DNA from: Protea cynaroides
Taxonomy: Eukaryota; Streptophyta; Magnoliopsida; Proteales; Proteaceae
Direction: 5' to 3'
Length of the DNA stretch: 64,000 bases
Assembly (NCBI GenBank): GCA_028583415.1
Contig: CM053270.1
Location: 2,370,001 to 2,434,000 of the forward strand
Part shown: one piece after another, positions 21,492 through 33,001 of the stretch
How positions within the stretch are numbered: the first letter of the stretch is position 1
How the letters are laid out: each line of letters opens with the position of its first letter
Notes under the pieces: generated by a model
What the model saw: only the letters and a program-made list of their open reading frames with translations
Databases searched by the model: none
Told to the model about the DNA's origin: nothing
Translations under genes and position numbers: made by a program

Positions 21492-22793
21492 ATGGCCCGT
21501 ACCAAGGTTCCTAGTGTTCGCGACCGTCTCCGCTTCTGTACTAATGAAGCCGAGGCGCAGTATGCCCGCTTTGCTCGTAAAAAGGTAATGGGAGGCCACA
21601 AAGTGGACTTGGCTAGCCTAGCCTTGTTCAATGTGGAGAGAGCGTTTGGTGACATGGGCTGGCTTCCTGTCATCACCTATGATGCCTATACCTGCCCTGA
21701 CTTGGTACGCCAGTTTTATTGTAACCTCCAGGTGGTGGGGGATTACAACGATGTTGATAGGGGTGATGGGCTTTGGATTACTAGCTACGTCAAGGGAATT
21801 GAGGTCTCCTTTGACTATCGACAGCTAGCTGACTTGCTGGCTATTTCCTATGACGGCTCCTTCATCTTCTATGCCCCTAAAGAGCCCCAGTTCTTCTCCT
21901 TCCAGATGAGGGCTGAGATTGACAATCAGCTCATTAGACCTGATCGCTGGGAGATGAAAGCGAGTTATCTACGTTCGGATCCACAGGTGTACTGCAAGAT
22001 CATTCAGCACAACCTGCTACCGCAGAGTGGACACTATGAGAGAGTCTCCCAATTGACTCAATTTCTGTTATATTGCATCTGCACTAGGCAGCCGGTCTGC
22101 CTACCTTACATCATCATGCGGACGATGATCAGTGCTACATTGCCCAGTCATAAGGGTAATCTACCCTATAGACGTATGATCACTATGCTGCTTACCCGCC
22201 TTGGTGTGGATTTATTGGGTGAGAAGATTCAGGAGAAATCCTTCTCATCCCCTTTGGATTGGGATGCCATCTGTAAGATGGGCATGCGGGATGCCCAGGT
22301 CAGTGATGAGGAGAGGAACGCAATGGTGCGCCCTCGCACTCGCGTGGAGATGGCTGACGCTGAGGAAGTAGCAGCAGCCGCTGGAGTTCATAGGGAGCGT
22401 GCTGGTGATGATGACCGTCTGTACATGGATGTGGACTCCATACCACCTCCTTCATCTACACATGCTACTGGAGCTAGTACTTCTTATGTGACTGGTCCTT
22501 CTCATGCAGCTGGTCCTTCACACCCGCCTTCTGATGACGTATTGAGTATGTTTTGAGATATCAGAGAGGCTCAGCGCGCATCAGATCTGAGGATGGGAGA
22601 GTAGATGGAGGCTCAGCGCGTGAGGATGGGAGAGCTTCTAGACGCTCAGCGCCTGACTGATCAGCGGGTGGCTGGTCTCACAGCTAGTCTCCAGGCGACC
22701 CAGACTCAGGTAGCTTGGTTGACTAGAGTCTACGCCGAGGACTATGATAGAGACCGCGAGGCACCGCCTCCTCCTTTACCTCCAGCTTCATGA
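21492..22793 (+). pseudogene. Tek-B antisense gene, PF20167-like 'putative plant transposon protein', nearly intact
   Basis: Best copy in the window: 354 codons open from MARTKVPSVRD to a TGA at 22554. The PF20167-like region covers about residues 15-265: 'FGDMGWLPVITYDAYTC', 'LVRQFYCNLQ', 'VSFDYRQLADLLAI', then 'YCKIIQHNLLPQSGHYERV', 'LLYCICTRQPVCLPYI' and 'TRLGVDLLGE'. Next comes an acidic linker (DDDRLYMDVDSIPPP). The frame continues past the TGA and a TAG (22603) through a coiled-coil-like tail (MRMGELLDAQRLTDQRV) to PPPPLPPAS. The TGA could be a CGA-to-TGA change. No nuclease triad is recognisable, so 'transposase' is a family label only. It lies opposite gag/pol; if expressed, its transcript would need its own promoter. 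Confidence 0.7.
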
Positions 22794-22844
22794 TTGTATT
22801 TTTCCTTTCTTGGTAATACAGAGTAACTGTCCGGGTTGTGGATC
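22794..22844. other. Truncated end of Tek-B leader
   Basis: Shares GAGTAACTGTCCGGGTTGTGGA with Tek-A, then breaks at about 22842 and joins LTR G. The remaining leader (about 220 nt in Tek-A), primer site and 5' LTR are missing. Confidence 0.75.
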
Positions 22845-23536
22845 CATCAGGGGAAGTGTCATGCGGTGTTTGATCCGGGCTCTTTAGCTCTATCTCTATT
22901 CCATGGTGGGTGCATGTGAGATGGCAATGTATTTGATCCATTGGGCGGCTTTACACACTCGTGTGTAGAGGTGCGGTGGCTACCTATCCTTTCTATTGCA
23001 CATTGCAAACTTATGAACCAGACCAAATATATGAATTGAATGCATGCATATGTTTGTTGCATTGTTTTGTTTGCTCACTGAGCCATGATGTGTGCTCACC
23101 TTTTCGACGTCGAATATTTTTAGTTGATGATGCAGGTCCTACTGTAGAAGATTATGTGAATGCTCCGACGTACGGGCATGTTGCAGCGATGGAAATGGAA
23201 GCTATGATGGAGTCGCATGATTCGTCGTGCGAATGCAACACATGCGTCTTTGATTAGATTTATTTATTGGATTATTTGGAACATGTAATTGATTAATTTA
23301 TTTTATTTTATGTCTTAGTCTTTTGGAGATAATTGGATACTTATTTATGTTATCACTGTTAGATACTCAGTTCATTAATATTAAAGACTTCCGCTATTGT
23401 TTATTTACTCTGATTATGGTTGTGGATGTGTATGGTTTGAGCAAAGGGACACGGCCTATTCGAGATACTGGTTGAATCGTTGGATCATAGAAAGTTCATC
23501 ACACCATTCTGGTTGGTTCAGAATTGGGGTGTAACA
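22845..23536 (+). repeat. Tek LTR G, 3' part
   Basis: Continues LTR G from CATCAGGGGAAGTGT (also present at 13408-13422) to the LTR end GGGGTGTAACA. The two parts total about 2.33 kb, a full Tek LTR. No second LTR in plus orientation or plus-strand interior is seen, so G was a solo LTR when Tek-B entered. Confidence 0.8.
23136..23257 (+). other. Conserved small coding-like block in LTR G (U5)
   Basis: After acceptor-like GATGCAG at 23135, reads 'VEDYVNAPTYGHVAAME' and ends DSSCECNTCVFD. The frame is open upstream to 22961 in this copy only. Confidence 0.35.
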
Positions 23537-23902
23537 GCTGTTGCTGCTACTACATTGTTCCAAGTTGAAGCTCTCACATTCCCCCATGCTCCAGCTTAAG
23601 AAAGGGTGTTAAGATAGTTTCCTAAATAGTTTAATTGTCTAGTTGGTAATTGGAATAAGTCATAGTTTTCTTGACTAAGCTATCTTTTCTTTCCTAAGTT
23701 AGTTTATCTCATTCTCTAAATTAGTTTATTTCTTTCTTATTTTGTCCCTTTTAATTTGAGAGACTTTCTCGTCATAGTTGGCTACTATTTTCTCTATAAA
23801 TACAAAGACATAAGGAGAGGAGAATACATACATTGATTCTCTCTTCTTTTCTCCATTGTCCATTCTCTCATCTTCTCTTTCTTTCTTTTCTATTTTGCTA
23901 CA
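23537..23902 (+). repeat. Cop-E 3' end and LTR (296 bp)
   Basis: 23537-23606 is the end of the Cop-E interior with a purine-rich tract (TTAAGAAAGGG). The LTR runs TGTTAAGATAG (23607) to TTTTGCTACA (23902), with a TATA box TCTCTATAAATAC near 23792-23804 that sets plus orientation. A length of about 300 bp suits a small Ty1/copia LTR. Right flank GTTCC is a possible TSD half. Confidence 0.65.
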
Positions 23903-23959
23903 GTTCCAAGTTTCCATCATTTACATGTGCTTATGCAAGACAAAAAAAAATTGAGCAAT

Positions 23960-24600
23960 CAGCATGCTTACCTGACCAAACCTCCTTTGGAATCTTACAC
24001 TCAATGGCTGTGCAAGGAGATCTATTCACCAACCAACATGATGTATTAATAGCTTATGCCCCCTTACCAAAACCTACATTTGATAACATACACCTTGCCT
24101 TTTCTAACAAAATTTTGTTCATACATTATGCCACTCCATTTTGCTGAGGTGTCTTCACTACTGTGTGGTGTCTTGCAATACCTTCATTTTTCTATTCAGA
24201 ACTCATTAAACTCTCCTCCACAAAACCTAGGCCACTATCTATTCTCAACCTTTTAATTTGCTTCCCAATTTACTTCTCAAGCAAAGTCTTCCACTATTTA
24301 AAAGTGTCAAATACTTTATATTTGTGTTTCAACAAGTAAACCCAAACCTTTCTAGATTAGTCATCAATAAAGGTTGCTTACCTAGCCCTAGTCTCCTTAA
24401 AGAGCGCTGGAGGGTCCCCAAAGATCAAAATGGTTATAGTCTAGAGTTCCCTTGGTCCTCTGAATAGCGGTACTAGAGCTAACTCTCTTATGCTTCCCAA
24501 AAACATAGTGCTTATAGAACTCCAATTTTCTTGTATTCTGGCCACACAATAGACATTTTCTAATCAATGATGTCATTCCTCTTTCACTCATATGGCCTAA
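23960..24600 (-). pseudogene. pol: Cop-F integrase fragment
   Basis: 24397-24591 (minus) reads a pre-integrase/integrase stretch with 'YVFGKHKRVSSSTAIQRTKG' followed by 'YNHFDLWGP', the copia integrase zinc-binding end and first catalytic Asp region. Further on, a 'KRLRIDSG'-type segment near 24230 marks the second catalytic Asp region. Interrupted by several stops. Confidence 0.65.
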
Positions 24601-25039
24601 GCTCTTAGGTCATAAATTCGTGACATTAGATTCAGACATATATGATGAAGCTGTTACAACTGAGCCAATGATTGTGGTACCCTGCAGCAAATACAAACTA
24701 CCAACATTCTTTCCTTTCATTAACAAAAAAATACCCCTACTAATCTTCATGACTCCAACTTCAGTTGTATACTTGCACCCATTTGATCAAGAGTGCCTTA
24801 ACTAATGAGGTTCTTCTTCAAATTAGGGACATACCTGACATTTCACAAAATTCTGATGATGTCATCATGCATCTTAATTCGGATTGTCCCACTTTGAACA
24901 GCTTTACAAGAAGCATTATTTCTCATCAACATAACTCCACCTTCAACTAATTTCTATGTAGAGAAACATTCATGGTTGGGACACATGTGATAGGAACAAT
25001 TGGAGTTAAAAAAAACCATTTATCATGTAACCTAACTTT

Positions 25040-25780
25040 GTCATCAGTCACCAAAAGCATCTCAAACTCTCTTTCATCTGCTGCAATGCTAGCTTCAGCT
25101 GAGTTATCTTTCTTCTATTGGTTTTGGGCACCACTAGTTGCATTATGCTTATTTTTGTCATTTGATATTTGGATTTAATGTGACCTTTTTTCTTACAGTA
25201 GATGCATGTCAAAGTTTTGTACTTTGAGTTTGATCTACTCTTCTTCTTGTCATTATTCAAGCCCTGTCACTAATTCTTCCTCTAGCCACCAAACCAACAC
25301 CCTCAGATTTATTTGTTGATGTCAACTCATCATCAATTTTCTATTTACTTAGTAGATTAATTTTTACAACCTCAATAGAGATTGTCTCTCCATCATAAAT
25401 TATGGTGTCCTTGAAATGCTTATATGATGAAGGTAGAGAACATAATAATAATAGAGCTCAATCTTCATCATCGATTTTAACATCTATCACTTATAAATCA
25501 ATAATGATTTGTAAGTGATAAAAAAAACTCAGAAATATAGGATTTAGAGGAAAGTATTTTCTGTCATACAAAGTCTTATACAACTGTTGCTTCAATTTTA
25601 ACCTATTGATGTGGGATTTTATAAGATAAAAATTTTCAAGCTTCACCAATAACTCTACAGTTGTTCTCTGAGAGCACTTCCTAAAGAACCTCATTTGAGA
25701 GGGACAACTGAATGGCAGAAAGGGCTTTGTTACCCATCCCGTTCCAATCGTCCTTAGACATAGTTGCAAGTTTGTTCTTC
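25040..25780 (-). pseudogene. gag: Cop-F gag fragment
   Basis: 25491-25769 (minus) contains 'TVELLVKLENFYLIKSHIN', the conserved copia gag (UBN2-like) helix region; 25160-25215 encodes a zinc knuckle 'CIYCKKKGHIKSKY' in which the last Cys is Tyr. The parts are in different frames. Confidence 0.65.
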
Positions 25781-26000
25781 TTCCCGAATAGGGTTTTCTT
25801 CATCCCTTGCTGTTTAAGAGCAATCATTATTTGAACTTGCCATAAGCTTTCCCTTGCTATTTAAGAACAATCATCATTCAAACTTACCATAAGCTAAAAG
25901 TTTAGCTTATGTTTTCATCTAATCGATTATTATCATATTTCGTTGATGTAGAATCCATGGATGTGATGATCAAATCAACCAATAGCTCTAATAACAGATT

Positions 26001-26197
26001 ATTAAAATAAACATTAAGAAACTTTAACAGAAAATAGAAGTGATTCAGCAAAATGACACAGAGATTTAACGTGGTTCACATACCAATACAATGTGCTACA
26101 TCCATGGGAGAAGATGAAGATAAGTCACTATGTCAAAATTGATGTTACAATGGAGATCTCTAAAAGACAAGCTTCTTCCCAGGTCCAAGCTCGAAAA

Positions 26198-26281
<84 letters not shown>

Positions 26282-26510
26282 TTTTTTCTGTTAGGATTAC
26301 AATATAAGAAAAAAAACAATATATATGAGCTCCTCCAAGTTGGGATGTTTCATCAAGTCAGGTTGAACCATATAGGCCCATACCTAGAGCCCATCACTTA
26401 TCTCATAAAAAATTTCATTCAGGCAGCCACCAAATTTATCAGAGCGGATTAATATTCAAAGTGAATAATGAATCCAAAAGTGCAGAAGAATTTAAGATAC
26501 ATAACACATT
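26001..26510 (-). repeat. Cop-F 5' LTR (approximate ends)
   Basis: The minus strand shows a TATA-like CTCATATATATT near 26318-26330, then a GA-rich leader, then the typical copia U5 text around GAACCACGTTAAATCTCTGTG (26060). A decayed Met-type primer site (TGTTATTAGAGC) is near 25990. The boundaries lack clean TG/CA ends and are estimates. Confidence 0.45.
26200..26278. repeat. (CT)n microsatellite
   Basis: About 39 uninterrupted CT units, lying in the R/U5 part of the Cop-F LTR. Frames across it are artefacts. Confidence 0.98.
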
Positions 26511-26518
26511 GAATACCT

Positions 26519-26615
26519 AAAAAAAAAAAAGGCATCCCAGTACATGAGGCTCCCACTACTGCAGGGTCTAAGGAGGATAAAATATACACGGCCTTACCCA
26601 TACAATGTTGAGAGG
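26519..26615 (-). repeat. SINE-like 3' end (Au-type, partial)
   Basis: Starts with A12 on the plus strand and reads GGCATCCCAGTACATGAGGC and GCAGGGTCTAAGGAGGATAA, which on the minus strand resembles the end of plant Au-type SINEs, closing with a T run. The tRNA-like 5' half is not recognisable. Confidence 0.4.
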
Positions 26616-26648
26616 CTGTTTTTGTGCTAATAAACTAAACGATCCATC

Positions 26649-27076
26649 TGTTGGGTTTTGGGCTCCCTTCTTATGTGAAAAAGGCCCAAATTTTGGGTGC
26701 TTTTAAGCCCATTTAAGCTCATTCCCTTTTGCCTTGTATTTAACCTTTTAAATAGAGCAAAAACGGATTAAGGTTAGGGTTTAGCATCAAAAGAAAAAGA
26801 GAATGAGAGCAGCAGTTTTTCTAGGCGTAGGTGGTTTGTGCAGCTTTGATCAAGTCGATGATCGGGAGGTCATCCGTGGTCCGATTGGGCTGATATTTAG
26901 ATAACAAGTAGAGAACACATGGTTCGTCAATCTGTAAGGTCAGATTCTTGATTGGAGTTTTCTAAGTCAGGTTGTTCATTCCAAATAGTAGCCTCTATTT
27001 TTGGGGTGCAATTTCTACATTCTCTTTGTTTCTTCAACTAGTATTTTTAATTCTTGTTGCTATTAGGTTTGTATAC
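26649..27076 (+). repeat. LTR H, candidate copia LTR fragment
   Basis: Starts TGTTGGGTTTTGGG, has a TATA-like TTTTAAATAGAG near 26745-26757 and a following leader-like stretch, then is interrupted at 27076 by Tek-C. No interior is seen. Assigned from start motif and layout only. Confidence 0.35.
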
Positions 27077-29440
27077 TGTCACACCCCAATTATGAACCAA
27101 CCAGAATGGTGTGATGAACCGTCTATGATCCAACGGTTCAACTAGGATCTCGTATAGGCTGTGTACAGATACAGCCATAACCATAATCAGTAAATAAACA
27201 ATAGCGGAAGTCTTGGATAATAATGAACTGAGTATCTAACAGTGATAACATAATTAATAATCCAATTATTTCCAAATGACTAAGGACATAAAATAAAGTA
27301 AAAATAAATTAATCAATTACATGTTCTGATAATCCAACAACTAAATCTACTCGAAAACACATGAGTTGCACTCGCATGATGAATCATGCGACTCCACCAT
27401 AGCTTCCATGTCCATTGCAGCAACATGCCCGTACAGGGGTGCATTCATATAATCTTTCACAATAGGACCTGCATCATCAAAATATTTGACGTCGAAAGGG
27501 TGAGCACACATCATGGCTCAGTGAGCAAACAAAACAATGCAACAAACATATGCATGCATTCAATTCATATCTTTGGTCTGGTTTATAAATTTGCAATGTC
27601 ATATAGAAAGGATTGGGGGCCGCCACACCTTTATACACGAATGTGTAAAGCTGCCTGATGGATCAAACACCATTACCGTCCCACATGCACCCATCATGGA
27701 ATAGAGATAGAACTAAAGTACCCGGATCAAACACCGCATAACACTTCCCCTGATGCCCTACCCATACCAACACGTAAGCCCCTATTGGCGAGGGCTTGCA
27801 AACTGGGCTCACAACTAACCAATCCTAATGCCAAGCAGTGTATACAAGGCCTCACCCCAGCATCCCTCAATACGTCCATAGAGATAGAGCTAAGGCCTCC
27901 CGACAGAGTCAGAGACTACACAATCCGAGACCACCTCCCTCGATGACCTACGACGTAATAGTTCTGCTAAGGTAATGGAGATACGAAGATGTCAGTGGAC
28001 AAGACTTGAGTAGAGATACTAGAGTCTGGTGACCAGGATGAACCACAAGGTCATGTCCTCCCCCTGATGCTCCACTCGCATCAAGCATACTAACACACAT
28101 ACATTCACATGCCTATTCCTAGCATCATCATCATCATCATGCTATAAATAAACAGAATTAAATATGCATAAGCAGTAATAGTAAAAATATTGGATGACAT
28201 GTGAAATGCACATTACAAGCATACAAGCATAGAATCATTCAAGGCATTGGACTCAATAAGTAAAACAGTTTATTATTAGCCAATTAATTTAGGTCTTGTT
28301 CTCTCACCTTTGGTCGATGGTAGTTCCTCGTTCAAGCTTTATAAATCACTTTTAGACCACATGGAAACCTAATAAATTTATAGATTTTAAATTAGAATTT
28401 ATTTCCAGCAATTCAAACTTCCAGAACTGAGTGGTCACAGGTGTGGCTGCACCTGTGGTCTCAGTTTCTACGACCACAGGGTGTGTGGTCGCAAGGTGTG
28501 GTCGCATACCATGCAACCACACATGCGACCACACCCTCCCTGGAACTTCCCGAGGGTATGTGGTTGATCATGTGTGTCTCGTGTGGTCGCATATCATGCG
28601 ACCACACCCTCCCTGGACTTCCCGAGGGTATGTGGTCGGTTATGTGTGTCTCGTGTGGTCGCATATCAAGCGACCACACATGTGATGGTCGACTTCTCCC
28701 AACTCAATTCATTCATGTTTTGATTCCTTGGCTTATCATCATGATCCTTCCTATGATTGTTCTATGGTTAAAATTTATATTTTTACACAATCCATCATCC
28801 TAATAGATTCCTTCCATGGATCTCTTAGAATTTGTCCATGGTTTGATGATTGGGGTCTTACTTTGAATCCCTATCTCCTTCATGATCTATTCTAGGCATT
28901 AAATTGATATGGGGAATGTTTTCATACCTTAAACTTGTTGAAGATTCAGAGTTCTCTCTGAATTTCCTTCTCTTAGTCTTCCTCTTTAATTCTCCTTCTC
29001 TTCCTCCTCTTCTCTTTCTCTCTATTTTAGTTTGAGTTCTAAAAGGATGAAAGAGGCTAGGGGACGTCCTATATATAAAGGAAAACCCTCCATATAGAGT
29101 ACTACTTAGATTAAGAAAGAACCCCCTTCAGATTAGGAATGTTTCCTAATCATGTAGTCTGACTGAGTTCGTGTAATCGCAGGTGTGGTAGCAGAACCCG
29201 TCGACCACACAGCCAAAAACTGCGACCACACATCCCAGACTTCTGTGGTCGCTTTAATCTAAGGTGTGGTCGACCACACCTGTTTAGGTATGTGACCACA
29301 TACTCCTAATTAACTGATTTTGGGTTCAATCTCATACCTGGTCATGTGGTTTCTTCAAGCACTTGGTCCGCTTGGCCCGACCATGATAGGGAGACCTGAT
29401 ACAAGGTAGTAAGACCGGTTAGTACGATACAGGTCTTACA
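27077..29440 (-). repeat. Tek-C 3' LTR, 2.36 kb
   Basis: Plus strand TGTCACACCCC...GGTCTTACA. Minus-strand TATA box CCTTTATATATAGG near 29066-29080; donor TTTAAG/GTATGA near 28931; donor GGTGAGAG near 28312. Palindrome cassettes at about 28430-28690 and 29170-29310. The U5 small block is in frame only from the GATGCAG acceptor onward; a 5-nt loss breaks the upstream extension. Confidence 0.85.
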
Positions 29441-29461
29441 ACTCCCCCCCCCCTCTTTTAT
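29441..29461 (-). promoter_or_regulatory. Polypurine tract of Tek-C
   Basis: Minus strand reads AAAAGAGG followed by a run of G and AGT immediately before the LTR. Confidence 0.75.
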
Positions 29462-32400
29462 TATAAATTTCATCCTCGAAATTTATACATACCTTCCGAG
29501 TCGAAAAGGTGAGGATATTGCTTTCGCATAGAATTCTCTTCTTCTCATGTGATCTCTTCAACATCTTGGCTTCTCCATGTAACCTTAACATAATAAATGT
29601 CATGGTTGCGTAGACGTTGAACCTTTTGGCTGGTAATTTAAGTTGGTGCTATTTTGAATGTCAAATCATCAGTTAGACCCGGAGGATCCGCTGTTATAAC
29701 GTGTGTTGGATCTCTGACGTACTTCTTCAATAATGAGATATGAAATACATCATGCACACTTGACATAGATGGTGGTAGTGCTAACTGATACGTCACTTTT
29801 CCACGTTTAGCGAGAATCTCATATGGCCTGACATATCTTGGACTTAGCTTCCCTTTCTGTCTGAATCGTTTTAAGCCTCGCATAGGTGATACTTTCAAGA
29901 ATATCTTATCACCTACAATGAATTCAAGGTCTCAACGTCGAGTATCTGCATACTTTCTGCCTGTTCTGAGCTGTTCTAACTCTTTCCTTGATAATGTCGA
30001 CTACTCGACAAGTCTCTTCAACAAACTCTGGTCCAACAATACTCCGTTCTCTAACTGCATTCCAAAACAGAAGAGTTTGACACTTCCTACCATACAATGC
30101 TTCATAGGGTGACATCTGTATAGTAGTCTGATAGCTGTTGCTATAGGCGAACTCGATCAATGGTAGTTTCTCATCCCATGACCCTTTGAAATCAATAACA
30201 CAGGCTCGAAGCATGTCTTCTAAAATCTGAATGGTACGCTTCGACTGTCCGTTTGTCTGAGGATGGAATGCAGTACTAAACTTCAATTATACCCATAGCC
30301 TTCTGTAATCCTTCCCAAAACTTTGAGGTAAAGCGTGGGTCTCTGTCGGACACACTGCTTTCAGGTACACCATGCAATCTGACAATATTATCCACATATA
30401 GCATGGCTAACCTCTCTAGGATATACTGAGGTCGTATGGCTATGAAATGAGCTGTCTTAGTCAAACGATCTACAATTACCCAAACCGCGTCAACTACTCA
30501 GGGAGTCAATGGTAACCCGGTGACGAAATCCATAGTTATGCAGTCCCATTTCCATGCTGGTTCTGGCAGTGGCTGCAATAATCCTATAGGTCTTTACCTT
30601 TTAGCCTTTATCCGCTGTCAATTTAGGCATTGAGACACAAATTTAGCTACATCCGCTTTCATTCCTCTCCACCAATATAGTTTATTCAGATCATGATACA
30701 TCTTCGTACTTCCAGGATATACCGAATAAGCGATAGTGTGAGATTCCTTCAAGAGTCTGTGTCTAATATCCAAGTCTTCATTTTCAGGAACACATACTCT
30801 TCCTTTGTATTTTAGTACCTTTTCAATGTCTAAGGTGAACTCAGGAGTAGTCCTACCTTTTTCGATGTCTTCTTGCACCGTTCTCAGATAAGGGTTTGAT
30901 TTAATTACAGCTTTCACTTCATCTAATATATCAGGTATAATCTTCAATGTGGCAAACATATTTGAAAACCGATGAATAAACCCTTGGTTGGTTGATCCAT
31001 CCGGTATCTATCACGAACAGCTCATTACCATGATTGAATACCTTTCCTGTAACACACATTGCCACAGTCGTGTTAACCTCTCCTTGGGATTTTATCATTG
31101 CTTTCCTGCTTAGCGCATCAGCAACTACATTAGCCTTTCCTAGATGATACTGGATATCGCGATCATAATCCTTCAATAATTTCAGCCGTCTTCTTTGTCT
31201 CATGTTCAACTCCTTCTGATTAAAATGATAAGTGAGACTCTTATGATCTGATTTAATTTGAAATTTCTCACCATACAAATAATGTCTCCATATCTTGACA
31301 GCATGTACTACTGCTGCTAATTCCAAGTCATGAGTGGGATAGTTCTTCTCATGTGTCTTCAGTTGTCTTGAGACATACGCAACTACTTGTTCTCCTTGCA
31401 TAAGCACACATCCTAAACCCAACCCAGACACATCAGTGTACAAGGTAAATGCTTGTCCTGGGATAGGAATAGTCAAGATGGGAGCAGATATCAGTCTAGC
31501 TTTCAATTTTTGAAAACCCTCCTCACATTTGTTGGTCTAAACAAACTTTTCTCCTTTCTTAGTCAAACTGGTGAGAGGTATGGCGTATGGCGATTCTAGA
31601 GTAATCTTTCACGAATCATCGGTAATACCCAGCTAGACCTAAGAAACTTCTGATCTCTGCAACACTCTTAGGTGCTTCCCACTTCACAATGGCTTCAATA
31701 TTGTTAGGATCCACTTTAATTCCCTCAATGGATACAACATGGCCTAAGAAAGCGACCTCATTTAGCCAAAACTCACACTTTGTAAATTTGGCGTAAAGCT
31801 TCTCTTTTCTTAGTCGCTGCAGAGCGGCTCTTAGATTCGTGACATGAGCTTTCTTTGTCCTTAGAGTAGACTAATATGCCATCAATAAACACAATAACTA
31901 ATGTATCTAACATATCATGGAATACCCAATTCATGAGTTCCATAAAAGTTACGGATGTGTTAGTTAATCCAAAAGACATGACTAAAAATTCACAATATCC
32001 ATATCTTGTTCTAAATGCTGTCTTTGGAATATCACATTCCTTAATCTTCAACTGATGATATCTTGACTGAAGATCAATCTTGGAGAACACCTTGGCACCT
32101 TGCAACTGATCGAACAAGTCATCGATCCAAGGCAACGGGTACCGATTCTTGATTGTAAGCTTATTCAATTCCCGATAGTCTATACATAGTCGAACGCTAC
32201 CGTCCTTCTTTTTCACAAACAATACTGGCACTCCCCATGGTGATATGCTGGGTCTGATATAACCCTTGTCCAGTAATTCTTGTAATTGTACCTTCAGTTC
32301 CTTCAGTTCAGTAGGAGCCATTCGATAGGGTGCCTTAGATACTGGTGCGGCTCCGGGTATAAGATCTATAACGAACTCTGTCACTCGGTCGGGTGGTAGT

Positions 32401-32932
32401 CCTGGTAATTCCTCAGGAAATACATCTAGAAATTCATGCCCAACATCAACATCCTCTATTCGTGGTGCTTCCTTTGTGAGATCAACCACGGATACTAGAT
32501 ACCCAACTCCTCCATTCTCGAGGCATTTTCTAGCCTTTAATGCAGAGAGGATGAGTTTTCGTTTACGGGGAAGTTTGGTTCTCGCAAAACTAAACTCTGC
32601 TCCTTCCTTGTCTTTAAATGTCAATTTCTTTTTTGCACATAATAGGTTTGCAGAATGCGAGCTGACCAATCCATTCCAAGATAACGTCAAGTCTGCCATC
32701 TCAAGTTGAATTAAAGTTGCATCCAAAATATTCTCGTCGATAAGAACTTGACATGGTCCATAACCTTTTTCTAGTTCCACTTCTAATCCCATAGGCGATC
32801 GTACAAGCAATTTGTAGTCTAAAGATCTGAGGGGTAGATTTAGCTTCTTTCCAAATGACACAAATATAAAAGAATGAGTAGCTCCAGAATCAAAGAGTAC
32901 TCTGGCGGGTATGCTATTAATAAGTACAATAC
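29460..32932 (-). pseudogene. pol: Tek-C Pol, interrupted, RT active site altered
   Basis: Protease plus RT are open over 362 codons (32861-31773) with 'FSKIDLQSRYH', but the active site reads VFIDGILVYS, so the second catalytic Asp is Gly. RNase H at 31506-30931 with 'YTDVSG' and an intact DLEL. Integrase zinc-binding region 30959-30618; integrase core about 30580-29924 with 'SVSDRDPRFTSKFW' and 'NGQSKRTIQ', where the usual Glu of QSERT is Lys, so integrase is probably dead too. C-terminal GPY-like region 29898-29638 and a broken chromodomain-like tail to about 29500. Several frameshifts. Confidence 0.85.
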
Positions 32933-33001
32933 CCGTGATTTGTTTTAATTTAGTCTACATGCTCACACAAGGTAATACAAAATGAAAGGTTTAGGTCATA
33001 C
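32933..33001 (-). other. Tek-C intron-like spacer between gag and protease
   Basis: Same 69-nt length and place as in Tek-A and Tek-B. Donor CACAG/GTATGA is kept; the acceptor reads ATCACGG, so AG is lost in this copy. Gag ends at the TAA inside it. Confidence 0.55.

Larger units (their letters stand above)
13423..22844 (-). mobile_element. Tek-B: Del/Tekay-like gypsy element lacking its 5' LTR
   Basis: Minus-strand element inserted into LTR G. In sense order: leader (truncated), antisense gene, gag, 69-nt intron-like spacer, pol and 3' LTR. The 5' LTR, primer site and first part of the leader are absent: the sequence passes from GGTTGTGGA (22842) straight into LTR G. Both outer junctions carry the same 15 bases CATCAGGGGAAGTGT (13408-13422 and 22845-22859). 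Most stop codons interrupting gag and pol are CGA-to-TGA or CAG-to-TAG. Confidence 0.85.
23903..26000 (-). mobile_element. Cop-F: minus-strand Ty1/copia element, gag to integrase
   Basis: Decayed copia interior read right to left: gag, zinc knuckle, then integrase, cut on the left by the Cop-E LTR. RT and RNase H are not present in the window. Many stops and frameshifts. Confidence 0.65.

Noticed and set aside
13408..22859. LINE-mediated insertion of Tek-B, suggested by a 15-bp duplication and 5' truncation
   Set aside because: The 3' end is the exact DNA end of the LTR including U5, without a poly(A) tail, which an RNA retroposed by a LINE would not show.
26093..26452. Open frame of 119 codons
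   Set aside because: Its core is the (CT)n microsatellite; Ser/Leu runs only.
28431..28803. Overlapping open frames in Tek LTRs (also 37912-38284, 12344-12713, 1940-2239, 20621-21073)
   Set aside because: They follow the palindromic repeat cassettes and change frame between copies.
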